Source: Apostichopus japonicus
Taxonomy: Eukaryota; Echinodermata; Holothuroidea; Aspidochirotida; Stichopodidae
Direction of reading: 5' to 3'
Length of the DNA stretch: 64,000 nt
Assembly: GCF_037975245.1 (NCBI RefSeq)
Contig: NC_092576.1
Coordinates: 138,501-202,500, forward strand
The position numbers were made by a program, and so were the translations under genes. Positions 33,292-43,766 of the stretch are shown piece after piece; within the stretch, counting starts at the first letter, position 1; every line of letters starts with the position of its first letter. The notes under the pieces are model-generated. The model did no database searches and had not been told where the DNA came from. It saw nothing but the letters and a program-made list of their open reading frames with translations.

Positions 33292-33676
33292 CACGAACAC
33301 AGAGAGAGACCGTTCCTGGTCGGTAGGGCAGGGTTTTGTTTTATATGGGGTAGACAGTCCAGTTTGTTCACGAACACAGAGAGAGACCGTTCCTGGTCGG
33401 TAGGGCAGGGTTTTGTTTTATATGGGGTAGATCCTCCAGTTTGTTCACGAACACAGAGAGAGACCGTTCCTGGTCGGTAGGGCAGGGTTTTGTTTAATAT
33501 GGGGTAGATCCTCCAGTTTGTTCACGAACACAGAGAGAGACCGTTCCTGGTCGGTAGGGCAGGGTTTTGTTTAATATGGGGTAGATCCTCCAGTTTGTTC
33601 ACGAACACAGAGAGAGACCGTTCCTGGTCGGTAGGGCAGGGTTTTGTTTAATATGGGGTAGATCCTCCAGTTTGTT
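33292..33676. repeat. 77-bp minisatellite, five near-perfect copies
   Basis: Units begin CACGAACACAGAGAGAGACC at 33292, 33369, 33446, 33523 and 33600, a spacing of exactly 77 each time. Copies differ only at a few positions (for example ACAGTCC versus ATCCTCC, and TTTTATAT versus TTTAATAT), and the last three are essentially the same. The unit is not a multiple of three, so the open frame through it is accidental. It lies in intron 2. Confidence 0.95.
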
Positions 33677-34408
33677 CTGTTGCTGTGTTGCACCGTATTA
33701 TTTGTGTTTGTTCTGTTGTAAAAAAAAAAAAAACTTGTTTGGAGGAATAGATGTGATGTGGTGTTTAGGGGGAAATTTGCCAGTTGACAGGCAGTCCTGG
33801 AGGTGGTGAAGTCTGACATTCGCCTTCAGGTTGAAGGCGATTTTCGCCGTTTATTTGGGGCTGCCTTTTTTGGACGCTGGTGTGCTGGGTCGGGGTATTT
33901 CGTTTCGCTGCGTGCTGGTCGTCCTTTTGTGGTTTTTTGAATGTTTGAGTTGGTGGTTGGGGGTTTGTCAAGGCAGGTCGGTGGGCGTATTTACTTTTTT
34001 GGCTCGCTGGACTTGAGTTTCGTTTGTCAGAATGGGAAGGTTCGGTAGAGCCGTTTGGCCGTGACGTTTTGGATCCCGCATGGCGAGTCACGAAAAAAAA
34101 AAAACACACAGAGAGGTACATGCCGAGGCACTGTAAAGTACTGTGTACTAGTTTATTACATTATAAAACATGTATATTATGCATTGGGCATTACGATAGT
34201 TAACCAAACTTGACGTTGGGAAACCCGATTATCTGTAGTTTCATTTCTCAACGTACTCAGGTAATCCTTTAAAGATAACCGCTCTTCCGGGGCGAAGACG
34301 TTATCCCAATAAATTCAGGTTTGTAGGTTACTTCAACGTGGATGTATTTCACTTATTTGCTATTCGTTTTGGGTAAACCATTTCTTATCTCTTATTTCCT
34401 AACTTTAG
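33677..34408 (+). other. Intron 2, distal part
   Basis: Poly-A runs lie at 33720-33732 and 34095-34106. An antisense Pro/Gln/Lys-rich open frame spans 33765-34121 but has no recognised domain. The intron ends with a pyrimidine-rich stretch and TTCCTAACTTTAG. Confidence 0.45.
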
Positions 34409-34670
34409 AAGATGGAAAATGGAGGCTTACCCTTCGTCTGGACTTATAATGCTGATGGCTGCTGAAACCTTTTGTGAAGAAATTACTCTATATGGATTTT
34501 ATCCGTATGAAAAGAACCCACAGGGCGCACCAGTGTTACATCATTACTATGATCCGAGACTAGTCAAGTTTAGCACCCCTGTCCATAACTTTGACAACGA
34601 ACATAAATTTCTTCAATCCCTTCATAAGAAAGGAACCATCAGACTTGTCATAGATCCTTGCGAATCATGA
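34409..34670 (+). CDS. ST8SIA-like: ST8Sia-type sialyltransferase, terminal exon (motifs S, III, VS)
   Basis: The acceptor TAACTTTAG ends at 34408. The first base completes a Lys codon from exon 2, then RWKMEAYPSSG opens the exon. Sialylmotif S is YPSSGLIMLMAAETFCEEIT followed by LYGFYPYEK. Motif III is HHYYD. Motif VS is HNFDNEH, an H-x4-E pattern that includes the catalytic His. The protein ends IDPCES, and this final Cys is expected to pair with a stem Cys, while the motif S Cys pairs with the motif L Cys, as in known ST8Sia structures. All invariant family residues I know are present, so the enzyme looks functional. The same exon layout is used by the second locus at 52834-53116. Confidence 0.92.
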
Positions 34671-34712
34671 AATAATTATTCCGAGATTTTAAAATCTACC
34701 ATGGAATATCAA

Positions 34713-34722
34713 AATAAATAAA
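34713..34722 (+). promoter_or_regulatory. Polyadenylation signal of the sialyltransferase gene
   Basis: Overlapping AATAAA hexamers (AATAAATAAA) start about 43 bases after the stop codon, giving a very short 3' UTR. Confidence 0.6.
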
Positions 34723-35096
34723 AACCATTTTGCCTAATTTGTAATAATTGTATATATTATTATTCACTTCTACATAATTGTTCCCTTTGTAACATAAGTT
34801 CTTAACGTGAAAAACCTTATAAACTTATTCCATGTATACAGTGGCATACAGTTTATGTGTAACAGGAAACTATAATCATGCGGACATTTTGCGGTATTTA
34901 ATTAATAAACTCGGCACCAAATTGAGATACATTACAGTTCTCATGATTGTAAATTTAAGTTTATACGACTAAGTTAACATGAAAAACATAATAATGCTAC
35001 TGTATTCAATCAAATATGCTCCATTTAGAGAATGGCTGGATCTCGAGTGAGACACAAACATTAAATAAAGTGAACAATTTGAAGTATACAGCCAAT

Positions 35097-35097
35097 T

Positions 35098-35175
<78 letters not shown>
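35097..35175. repeat. (TA)n microsatellite, interrupted
   Basis: A TA run with two single interruptions (TATGTATA and TACATATA), next to a SINE. Confidence 0.95.
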
Positions 35176-35178
<3 letters not shown>

Positions 35179-35210
35179 GAAAATCGTAATGAGTTGGAAA
35201 ATCAAGAACA

Positions 35211-35500
35211 GTGAACAAACTTTCAGCCTCCACCGGGATTCGAACCACGGGCCTCCCGCTCTGTACGCGGACACCCTAACCACTAGGCTATGGACGCTGA
35301 TTGTATGTCCAGAGGTTCGAAACCGGTAAGGAAGATCGTAATTCCACTGTAGGCGTTTGTCACCTGTATCGAACAATACTAGTTCTGTTTTTGGTGACAT
35401 ATTTTGCCTTACTCTAGAGATCAAACATGATGCTAACCAACTCGAAAATCATTTGTGATTCCTAAAGCCGGATCTCGAAAGAGATACTTTGAACAGACTT
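35211..35500 (-). mobile_element. tRNA-derived SINE, copy 1
   Basis: The block GATCAAACATG, TATTGTTCGATACAGG, TGTATGTCCAGAGG plus the tRNA-like head is shared with 51594-51829. That copy lacks about 45 bases around 35325-35370. TA runs lie on both sides (35097-35175 and 35513-35568). Confidence 0.7.
35226..35297 (-). tRNA. tRNA-like sequence in SINE (not a functional tRNA call)
   Basis: On the minus strand a 72-base cloverleaf can be drawn. The acceptor arms are GCGTCCA and TGGAGGC (6 of 7 pair). The D-arm region is GCCTAGTGGTTAGGGTG, matching an A box. The anticodon stem is TCCGC/GCGGG with loop GTACAGA. The T arm contains GGTTCGAATCC (B box). The anticodon would read ACA, which is unusual. 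The sequence is embedded in a repeated element, so it is most likely a SINE promoter. Confidence 0.55.
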
Positions 35501-35510
35501 TATGTTAATG

Positions 35511-35512
<2 letters not shown>

Positions 35513-35568
<56 letters not shown>
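35513..35568. repeat. (TA)n microsatellite
   Basis: An uninterrupted TA run between the SINE and the 75-bp array. Confidence 0.95.
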
Positions 35569-35570
<2 letters not shown>

Positions 35571-35794
35571 TGGCAAAATATAATCAGTTAATTTATGTGG
35601 ATGGTACCCAGGACCACTAAATCTGTAGTGAGCTGTAACTACAAAAAGTCTCGCCCTATTGGCTAAGATCATGTGCAGTGATTCCGTGATACACATTTGA
35701 CGTAATGTCATCATGAGCACACGTTCACTGTCTCAATGTAAGGGGAGTGAGACTGCGACTGGATCAGATAAATCTACCTTGGGGCGACATTTCA

Positions 35795-36110
35795 CAAACA
35801 GTATCTCTTGGATAGTCGACTCGGCCTATTGTTCAGCTGATGTGCATTGATAAGAGACATATATTACACAGACGATCGTTCATCTCTTGGATAGTCGTCT
35901 CGGCATATTTCTCAGGTGATGTATATTGATTAGATACATATAGTACATAGACGATCGTTCTTGGATAGTCTCCTCGATCTTTTTGCTCAGGTGATGTATA
36001 TTGATAAGATACAAATAGTACACAGACGATCGTTCTTGGATAGTCTCCTCGATCTTTTTGCTCAGGTGATGTTTATTGATAAGATACATATATTACACCA
36101 ACGATCGTTC
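35795..36110. repeat. 75-79 bp tandem array, about four units
   Basis: The landmark ACGATCGTTC occurs at 35872, 35951, 36026 and 36101. Between landmarks lie TTGGATAGTC, GCTCAGGTGATG and TTGATAAGATACA. The last two units are almost identical. It is just downstream of the sialyltransferase gene. Confidence 0.9.
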
Positions 36111-38156
36111 ATCACCTTTAAGCCGAAACCACATGTTGCATTTATTCTCTTTCAAGCGGACTTGTGGTAGCGATACCTCTCGTACCGTAAGACCGTCATG
36201 TTCACACAGTTACAGATGCAATATCAGGGGACTGCTGATGAGCGTGGTTGATTTAAAAAAAAAAAAAACATTTATTGTTATGGTGGTGTGTGCCCAGGCT
36301 CTTCCTTGGGAGACTCTTTAAAAAAAATGATCTCTTGGATATACTAGGGCTGCGTGAATAACTACAGTATACACTGTAGACTTGTTGAATAGCCCCAGAA
36401 TTAGTGATCTTAATTAAATAAAAGTGCTTCAAGTGCAAAACTTAATATCATTGTTCAAAACCAAGAAGCTTTCATTGGACAAATGTTGTTAATTTTTTTA
36501 ATGTCAAATTATGTAAAAAAGGTATTGGTTTTATAACATTATTGATTTCTTTTTTTACAAATGATAAAAATAAGAAAAATATAATATTTCAAATGTTATA
36601 ATTTCTGAAGATGTATATATAGCTTTTGTCTGTATTTTATAACTAGTTGTGGGTACTGTGAAATAAAAGTACTGATAATTATAACCTTTGTTTCAAACTA
36701 ACGGATCCGTCTTGTCGAAATTGTTCTTTTTGTGTCAGAGGTTGATCACATTGGAGATCCTGCTGCGGTTATCTGTAAGACGACCGGAACATTGGTAAGA
36801 TATTAATTTACGATAATTTACGATAATTTTACGATATTATATTATTATTATTAAGTGGTTTCCAACAATATGCTGGTACTACTTAGTCTACAAACCACGG
36901 AAATCGCATACAATACTATCGATGTACCGTAATACCGTGCTATGTTAACGCAAGATGTTTACCGTAACGTTGTGCTATGTAAAGCCCACGAAGTTATACA
37001 TAGTCGTATCATTCCCTTGAATGGTTTCGAGCCAGGTCGTTCGCATATAGCTTATTTTCGGGACTACTTAAATGTAGTTTGTTCTAGAATAACGCGAAGA
37101 GTGACAACCGTGTTTGTTCTTTGGAGATTTATTTGTACATTTAACCTCAATCGATATATTAAGGTCTGGTTAATCCCTGATTTTGGCACATTTTATGTTG
37201 ATTGAACTTAATGTTATCTCATCCTTATACGTAGTGTACTGTGGATGAGTTATTGTACTCTGTCAAACAGAAAATTTGTAACAAAATCGTTGCCCACCTT
37301 GTACCCCTTGAGGCGCTGCACTGACGCTTGGTCCATTGCTCTGCTTTAATTGATGGGCAGCACAGGGTGACACAACGAGATGAGGATGGACCATTTTTGA
37401 GGTGGGGGTGCAGGCCCTCGCATGTGTGAGCAAAAGTGAAACGGTAAAATAGTTGAAAGTGGTGTACCCATGGGGAAGTAATGTAGTGACTATATTGTTT
37501 GAATACATATTTGAATACATTTTTATTTAATCTTAAATTTTCAAATTATTATCAACCAAAAATCTTCCAAGCCAAATAAAGCTGTTCCTATGAACATGTT
37601 TTAGCCATTTTAATTTTCTCACAAATGTCCTCACCACCACCTTTCCTATCCACAGTACATATAACCTTAAAGTATATCTGGGCATAATGAACCAAATATG
37701 TGGACTGATTCCTCGTTTGAATACACAGATAAAAAAGCACACGCCATGAGTACAGGGATATTTTGTAAAAACAAAAGTGGTTTCACATTCAAAGTTACCG
37801 TTCAACTTTTTGGGTAATAACAAATTATGGATAAAACTTCACATAACATAACATTTTGTTATTAGATAGACATAGGCTCTGCTGTCGTTATAATTATTTA
37901 ATACCTTATTGTGACAGTTTGTCTATGATATCACACATTAGGACGTCACATAAACACTGTCCCCTTAAGGTGAACTTCACTTATAGGGGGACATCACTTA
38001 AATTCACTCGACTTTATTAGCATATCGAACCCGAGTAGTATTTTCCCTTGTGATTTAATAGAAAACTGTTTGAATAAAGCAGGTCTTAATGGAAACGAAT
38101 CTACATATATACTGTGGATTAAACTTGTACAAACGCTACATTAATTTTTGGTAATC
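36111..38156. other. Unannotated intergenic sequence
   Basis: There are no supported genes. Short poly-A runs near 36254 and 36320 and ACGATAATTTACGATAATTTTACGATATTA near 36810-36840 (short tandem repeats of ACGATAATTT) are the only structure I see. Confidence 0.4.
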
Positions 38157-40918
38157 AGTGGCGGATCCAGGATTTCGCCGAAGGGGGGGCCCAGATGGGA
38201 AATGCCTAATCGTCGTCCTGGGGAGGGGTCTACGGGGAGTGGGTGCCCCCCTCCCCTTTGGAAAATTTCACAAAATATGGAGGTCCTCGGTGCAATCTGG
38301 TGCTACTTTTCGTGAAAGTTTGGAGTAAAATTTATTTCCAATAAATCATGTTTTCATGGTTTGCCGGGCATATATTTGCAATTTCGATCAATGAGCTGGG
38401 ATTTACGTCTTTGGGGAGTAGGTCGTGATGTAAACTACTACCAGGCTACCCCAGGCCATTTCATCTTGGATGCCCCCTTCCAGATGGAGACTATTGATGC
38501 AGTCAGAGTGCCCCTCTCACCTTCACTTTATCAGAATGATGGTGTACTCTTTTTGCAAATTAATTTTACAAAAAATTACACGCACAGTGGCGTAGCTAGG
38601 ATATTTTGAGTGGGGGCTATGGGGGCTGTTCTTTCTTGTGGGGGGGGGGGGGGCCGGAGGTTACTATCTAAGCGGAGCGCCACCTTGGTTGGCGCGGAGC
38701 GTACAGAGAAAATATGAGATTTCAGCAACCCCCAGATCGCAGGAGATGGCACTTGTGAGGCAAAATAACAACCAAAAAGATGTGCAACTTTGGTGACAGA
38801 AATGCAAAAAAAGTTTTTTATCTTTCATTCTGACTGGCCTTGCAAACTCAGCAGACTTTTAACTTGAGGGAAGTTGGCATCATTTGTCGTTTCCAGCTGT
38901 CAAGGCCTTTCTCCCAACTCAAACCCCTGTGGGCTACCGGTAGATTTGCAGGATGTGCCCACATGTGGACTTAAATAGCATTAGAGGAAGGGGATGGAAG
39001 ACTAACACGCATCGATGTTTCGGAAATGGTCCACATTGGTGACTCGGTGCTTATTAGGCCATTTATTGGGTTTCTTGATGCAGCTGTCATCAGAATCTGG
39101 CTTTTTGTGCCAATCGATGACCGATAACATGTATTGGCATGTAAATTTCTTCTTCATATATCTAGCAACACTCTAAAAACAAATGAGTGGATTTCATTCC
39201 ATTGGAGTGATCACTCGGCGCACTTCAAATTAAGAGTGAAATTTAACTCTATTGGAGTTAACCCTCACTCCTAATATGAGTGAATATAGCTCTATTAGGA
39301 GTTAACATTTACTCCAATGGAGTGGAAATTCACTCTTATACCGGAATGTGCTCAGTGATCACTCCCATGGAGTGAAATTCACCTATGTTTTTATCAGTAC
39401 AGTACAGTGCATATCATCATAGACGTACTTACGTACGTATTACCTACGTTCGTATATCAGACGCACTCGATACCCACGATACGATACGGTCCTGGAGAAA
39501 CTATTTCCACTCATCCTTTTTTAAGGCGATACAGTAGTGAGTATTGAACAGGCACAGCCGCATGTTTGCAGGAATTTCAGAATTCTCAATATTTTATATC
39601 TCTACCAGTAGTGAAAATCATGTTTCGACAGTTTCTTGGGCATAAAAAAGTTGTTTTGTGGAATATTCAATGACATATCAGGGGCGGATGCAGGATTTGT
39701 GACAGGGGGTTCTGACTGGTCCAGCCCCGCCTGAACGTAAGACTATCTAAGCGGAGCGCCATCATCGGTTGGCGCGGAGCGTACAAGAAAATTTTTGGCT
39801 TTACAAACCCCCCAGATGGCGGGAAACGGCACTTCCCGAGTATTCTAAGCAGCATTTACCTAGCCTGAAAATATGGATCTCATGTCTGCAATTTCTCAAT
39901 TGATGAGAAAAAAACAATCTATGAAATATGGTATTACATATCAGATGAATTGAGATGATACAAAAATCATAATGCCTTTAGCCCCCAATCCCCTCCCGTT
40001 CCGTCACCACTGTTTGATGCAGGGCCGGAACCAGGATTCTGGAAGGGTGAGGGGTTTGCTCATGAAAAATTCGTTAGCGCATCCTAGCAGCCTACCGCTC
40101 TGTAACCTCACCGCCCAAAAAAATTCGAACACCACCTCAATTTTGAAACTTTTCGGTCTGAAAATTGAGATCGTTAGGCATTTTTAGCACCTGTAGCACG
40201 CGTGCACACTATAGTTCATTTGACGGAAAAGACACACCTGGATGACTTGTGAAGATAACCGCTTTTCTGACGTCCTACATGTTTAAAATTGGCGTTTAAT
40301 TTAATTATTTTTTCTCTCTCTTTTTTCTCTCTTTTTTTTTCTCTCTTTTTTTTGGGCCAAGAGCAGGGGGTCCGGACCCCCCCCCCCCCGGATCCGCGCC
40401 TGCATATATTCATTTGACTCGAGGCAATATATGAAAACCTGATACCTCGGCTCAGTACAAACGGAGCCATTCTTTTGATAGATTGTTGCGCTAGGTGGAA
40501 GCACTGGACATATTTTCAGCAGATATCGATATCGCGCAGCACAACAAGGTTCGTGGTATATGGCGCAATCGTCGCATCGACCATTGCCATGCCATGCTGT
40601 GTGACCATTCTCATGATTACTACAGATATTGTATTTTCTTATTCTGCCAGATGCAGACGAGATAATTGTGTAACTCTATTTCCCAAATTATTGAACAAAA
40701 AATATAAGTGAATCGCACTTATTTTTATTTTTTTACAACATTTTTTTTTTACCCCATTCCCAGTGGGGGCCAGTGGGGGGCCAACCTATTTCATAGGGCC
40801 TCGGCCCCCAGTAGCTACGCCACTGATCACGCATGGGGTCCTTTCCCTCGAACGCGGTAAAAAAAATCAGGATTTTCAAAAAGGGGGGCCCGGGCCCCCC
40901 TGGATCCGCCCCTGATAC
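38157..40918. mobile_element. Nest of hAT-like MITEs and fragments
   Basis: Left-type ends occur at 38157 (CAGTGGCGGATCCAGG), 38585 (CAGTGGCGTAGCTAGG), 39682 (CAGGGGCGGATGCAGG) and 40019 (CAGGGCCGGAACCAGG). Right-type ends occur near 40402 (GGATCCGCGCCTG), 40825 (AGCTACGCCACTG) and 40912 (GGATCCGCCCCTG). Internal blocks with CTAAGCGGAGCGCCA, GTTGGCGCGGAGCGTAC and CCCCCAGAT recur near 38665-38770 and 39725-39840. These fit short, non-autonomous, CAGnGGCG-ended hAT-type elements inserted into one another. The 8 bases before 38585 (TACACGCA) and after 40825 (ATCACGCA) match at 6 of 8, which may be a decayed target duplication. Confidence 0.6.
39175..39395. mobile_element. Palindromic MITE-like element
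   Basis: The left arm (ATGAGTGGATTTCATTCC, TTGGAGTGATCACTCGG) is matched in reverse by the right arm (CAGTGATCACTCCCATGG, AGTGAAATTCAC). The interior repeats short ACTCCAATGGAGT-like palindromes in both orientations, so the entire 220 bases can fold. It is nested in the MITE region. I could not fix exact ends or a target duplication. Confidence 0.6.
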
Positions 40919-41500
40919 ATAACCGTTCATGTTTAAAGAGTCCCGTATAAAGTCATCTTCCGTTTTTAGCCATGTCTCAGTGACAGCACAAATATCAATG
41001 CTATTATCAATCACGTGATCTTTAAATGTTTCAAGTTTGTTTCTGATAGATCTGGGATTTACATAACCAATAGTGAAAGAATGTCGGGTGCTCACCGGTA
41101 GGTTATTAGTCTTAGTAGAAATTTCAACCAAATTTGATGCATTTACCCCAGAACAGCTATCCCAAAATCTTGTTTTATGCTGTCCGCCTCGCTTGCCTCT
41201 TCTTGTGGGGGACATTGTATTTCAAAATTCCCAAATCTTTCAGATAGTCATAAGCAGTGGGATTTAGTCGCTGAACCGGAGAAACGGAACAATAGGTGTT
41301 CAGCCGAAAAAGTTCTTTAGCTGTGTACTGTATAATGGTAGAGTTGTTACTATGACAACACATAGTGCTAGGGTAACAATTTACAAAAACAGCAGATAAC
41401 GATAAAAGCATGCAAGACAGCAAATTCAGCATAATCTGGACAGTTCCGCGAGACACAGAATCCGATAGAAAAAGATGTCTCCAAAAATATATGCAAAAAC
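40919..41500 (-). pseudogene. CR1-like LINE fragment (ORF1 end plus endonuclease start)
   Basis: On the minus strand, an upstream piece (YTAKELFRLN, LNPTAYDYLKDLGIL) resembles the region before the endonuclease in CR1-like LINEs. After a frameshift it continues as RRGKRGGQ and then the endonuclease N terminus: VNPRSIRNKLETFKDHVIDN, DICAVTETWLK, DSLNMNGY. The copy stops abruptly at about 40918, where a MITE right end lies. A CR1-like clade is an inference from these motifs only. Confidence 0.7.
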
Positions 41501-42051
41501 AAAGCAGAATGTCAAACGAGACAACCACAGGTAAATCAATAATATAAAGTTATCCACAACTTAAAAGTTTGAGTAAAAGTTGAATCGTAAAAGAGACAAA
41601 ATGGAGCAAAATTGGAGCAAAATCATAGAGCAAAAGTAGGATGCAGCCTCACACGGCGCAACGTTGCTCAAGCAATGTGTGGATATCAATACATCTACTT
41701 TAATGCAAATCTGTTTTGCTACCCTTTTCCAAGGTCGATATTGTGTTAACTTTATAGACATCTCAGGAATATGACTATGTAAGGAGAAATGTTTTTTCTC
41801 GGTTACAAAAATATGAGACCATACAGTATACTTCCTGCACGTCATACAACAATGAACATCATTTGACCTTATCGGTAAAACCAGGGAGGGTCTAAACACA
41901 CCTCCCTGGTAATACAAGGCTGCACTGGAGTAAATACAGCTGCATGTTCTTAAGGTACCTGGATAACCGTCGAGCATTTGTACACTGTCCTAGTAAATTT
42001 TTGCTGGTACAGTCTGAAACAATAAACTGACATGACTTTTCTGTCCACAAT
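41501..42051. other. Unannotated intergenic sequence
   Basis: The inverted pair CCAGGGAGG and CCTCCCTGG near 41881-41912 could fold into a short hairpin. A similar pair (CCAGGGAGG...CTCCCTGG) lies near 5912-5941. No gene is seen. Confidence 0.35.
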
Positions 42052-42059
42052 GTTCCATC

Positions 42060-42517
42060 TAGGGATGCATCGGATCCAAATTTTTGGATCCGGCCGGAAC
42101 TGGATTTTGCCGGATAGTACATGAAATCCGGCCGGATAAAATCCGGCCGGAACCGGATTTTTCCATTACACAAACGAAAATCATTAAAAGAAGTAGAAGT
42201 ATGATAGTTGTATTATTTTGGTTGATCTTTAGAAACAGACCATTGAGAAAATTAAAGTAAACATATTCAACCTAATTTTTCCTCACTTTGAATGTTTTTA
42301 TTAATTTTTGGAAATAGTTTACAACTTAACATCGATTTAAGTTAATACCAACACCTTTTTAAGGAATAATTCAGGCCAGATTTTGAAAAAGATCCGGCCA
42401 GATTTTGAAAAAAGATCCGGCCGGATTTTGAAAAATATCCAGCCGGAACCGGAAGCGGATAATTGCTCACTATCCGGCCGGATAGTCCGGCAGGACCGGA
42501 TATCCGGTGCATCCATA
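42060..42517. mobile_element. hAT-like MITE with 8-bp TSD and GGCCGGAT-rich ends
   Basis: GTTCCATC flanks both sides (42052-42059 and 42518-42525). The ends are inverted: TAGGGATGCATCGGATCC at left and CCGGTGCATCCATA at right. Subterminal regions on both sides are dense in GATCCGGCCGGA-type repeats, which would make a strong stem. The 458-bp interior is AT-rich and non-coding. The perfect duplication suggests a recent insertion. Confidence 0.88.
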
Positions 42518-42525
42518 GTTCCATC

Positions 42526-43313
42526 TTAAAATTTGCATGTAAAGCAATGGTTTTACATGAAACATTTGAACAGATAATAACCAACTAACTTATTAATAGC
42601 TAAACAAATAGCAATCAACACTTTCGGAGATAAAAGAGAAGAAGGAAAGAAGGAATTCGGCTACTTACGAGAGAAGAACCAGTAGCCTCAGGTTTTATGT
42701 TCTGTGCTCTAGCAACTATTCAGCTCTATGTTTATGGCTGTTTCTTGAATCATTTCTCTGCAGACGTCCATGTATTCCCCCAAACTAAATTCTAAGCCAT
42801 GAGATCTAAAACTTAAGGAGGTTTGGGAGCATCAGTGGGTCTGGGAAGTGTTATTTCCGGCGATCTGGGAGGTATATTTGCCAAAAAGTGTATTGTACGC
42901 TACGCTTAGATACTATCAGAGAACAGACACGTGTCCCCACCATTATCCCAAGACTGATCTGTGCCAATGCAAAGTCTAACCAAAGGATTAATAAAGAAAC
43001 AAACATTGATATCAAAGATGAGACATAGATAATGCATTGACATGATCATTAACCCTCTCAAAAAAATAATGCGCTTGTTTGGATTGTTTAAAGCTAGCCT
43101 TAAAGTCGTGCAAAAGTTTCTACCCATAAAAATGTTGCTCAAATTATATATTAATAATGAAACATATTGCTTCAGTGGATATTGCTGTAAATATCACAAA
43201 CAGTGGGAAAGAATACAGGCCTACTGTTCAAGCGTGGGGAGGGGTGGGGGAGGGTGGTAGGTAAGGGAGGGGGTGTGGGAGGTAAGGGGGGTTGGGGAAT
43301 ATCAAAAATTAAT
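42526..43313. other. Downstream of TMEM101-like gene, with a MITE scrap
   Basis: About 42830-42915 is a scrap of the MITE family (CATCAGTGGGTCTGGGAAGT, TTTCCGGCGATCTGGGAGG, TACGCTACGCTTAGATACTA). A G-rich stretch of GGGGAGGGTGGGGGAGGG type lies at 43235-43295. The TMEM101-like 3' UTR must lie here, but I could not find a convincing poly(A) signal. Confidence 0.4.
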
Positions 43314-43766
43314 TTACTTTAATGCAATTAAAAGTAAAATGATCAATATATAAAAACTGCTTATGATCAAATCGACCTGTGTCGACAGTTCGACTTTTAA
43401 CTTTTTTGTCCAATAATGTATTCTCATCTCCACGAGAGATATATACAGCAGCTGCGATACCACTAATATACTACTGACTGTCTTGGTCTTCCGATCCGAG
43501 GCAAGCAGAAGACCGCAAACCATGAATGTACCGGCTAGGATGATCTTTGTAAACTCTCCTATGTAATATGGGAAATTGAGGGCTCCCTGCTCTTGGGGAC
43601 TTCTGTTCAGCTGGAAGGCAGTGATACAAAAGAAAACAGTGAGTAGTGCACATCCGTACTGATACATCCACGCCAGACGGTATCGCCTCTCCAACCTCTC
43701 TACGCTGCGACTAGCGATGATGATGTACATCCCGACCGTGGCAGCATCTCTGACGACCATACGAAC
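43314..43766 (-). CDS. TMEM101: TMEM101-like membrane protein, last exon
   Basis: The acceptor (TTTTCGTTCCAG read on the minus strand) ends at 43767 and the exon runs in phase 0 to a stop ending at 43314. It encodes about 150 residues with four hydrophobic spans: AATVGMYIIIAS, YGCALLTVFFCITAF, FTKIILAGTFMVCGLLLA, and IISSFYILIILLLIALK at the C terminus. Together with the previous exon, the junction DPWLK-VRM closely resembles the DWLKVRM segment of TMEM101 as I recall it, as does the later HYWTKKLKVE region. TMEM101 is a conserved metazoan multi-pass protein of poorly known function, with overexpression screens linking it to NF-kB signalling. It lies between the two sialyltransferase loci with no evident functional link. 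Confidence 0.8.
   Translation of the reverse strand, partial: VRMVVRDAATVGMYIIIASRSVERLERRYRLAWMYQYGCALLTVFFCITAFQLNRSPQEQGALNFPYYIGEFTKIILAGTFMVCGLLLASDRKTKTVSSILVVSQLLYISLVEMRIHYWTKKLKVELSTQVDLIISSFYILIILLLIALK

Noticed and set aside
33043-33480. A 145-residue open frame with repeated RERPFLVGR-like segments
   Set aside because: It is produced by the 77-bp minisatellite. The unit is not a multiple of three, so the protein repeat is not kept in frame.
33765-34121. Pro/Gln/Lys-rich antisense open frame in sialyltransferase intron 2
   Set aside because: No recognisable domain, low complexity and bordered by poly-A runs. It could be an element ORF, but I cannot support a call.
35226-35297. 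Functional tRNA gene
   Set aside because: It lies in a repeated element with a shared body at 51594-51829, has an odd anticodon and lacks a nearby Pol III T-run terminator, so SINE is the better reading.
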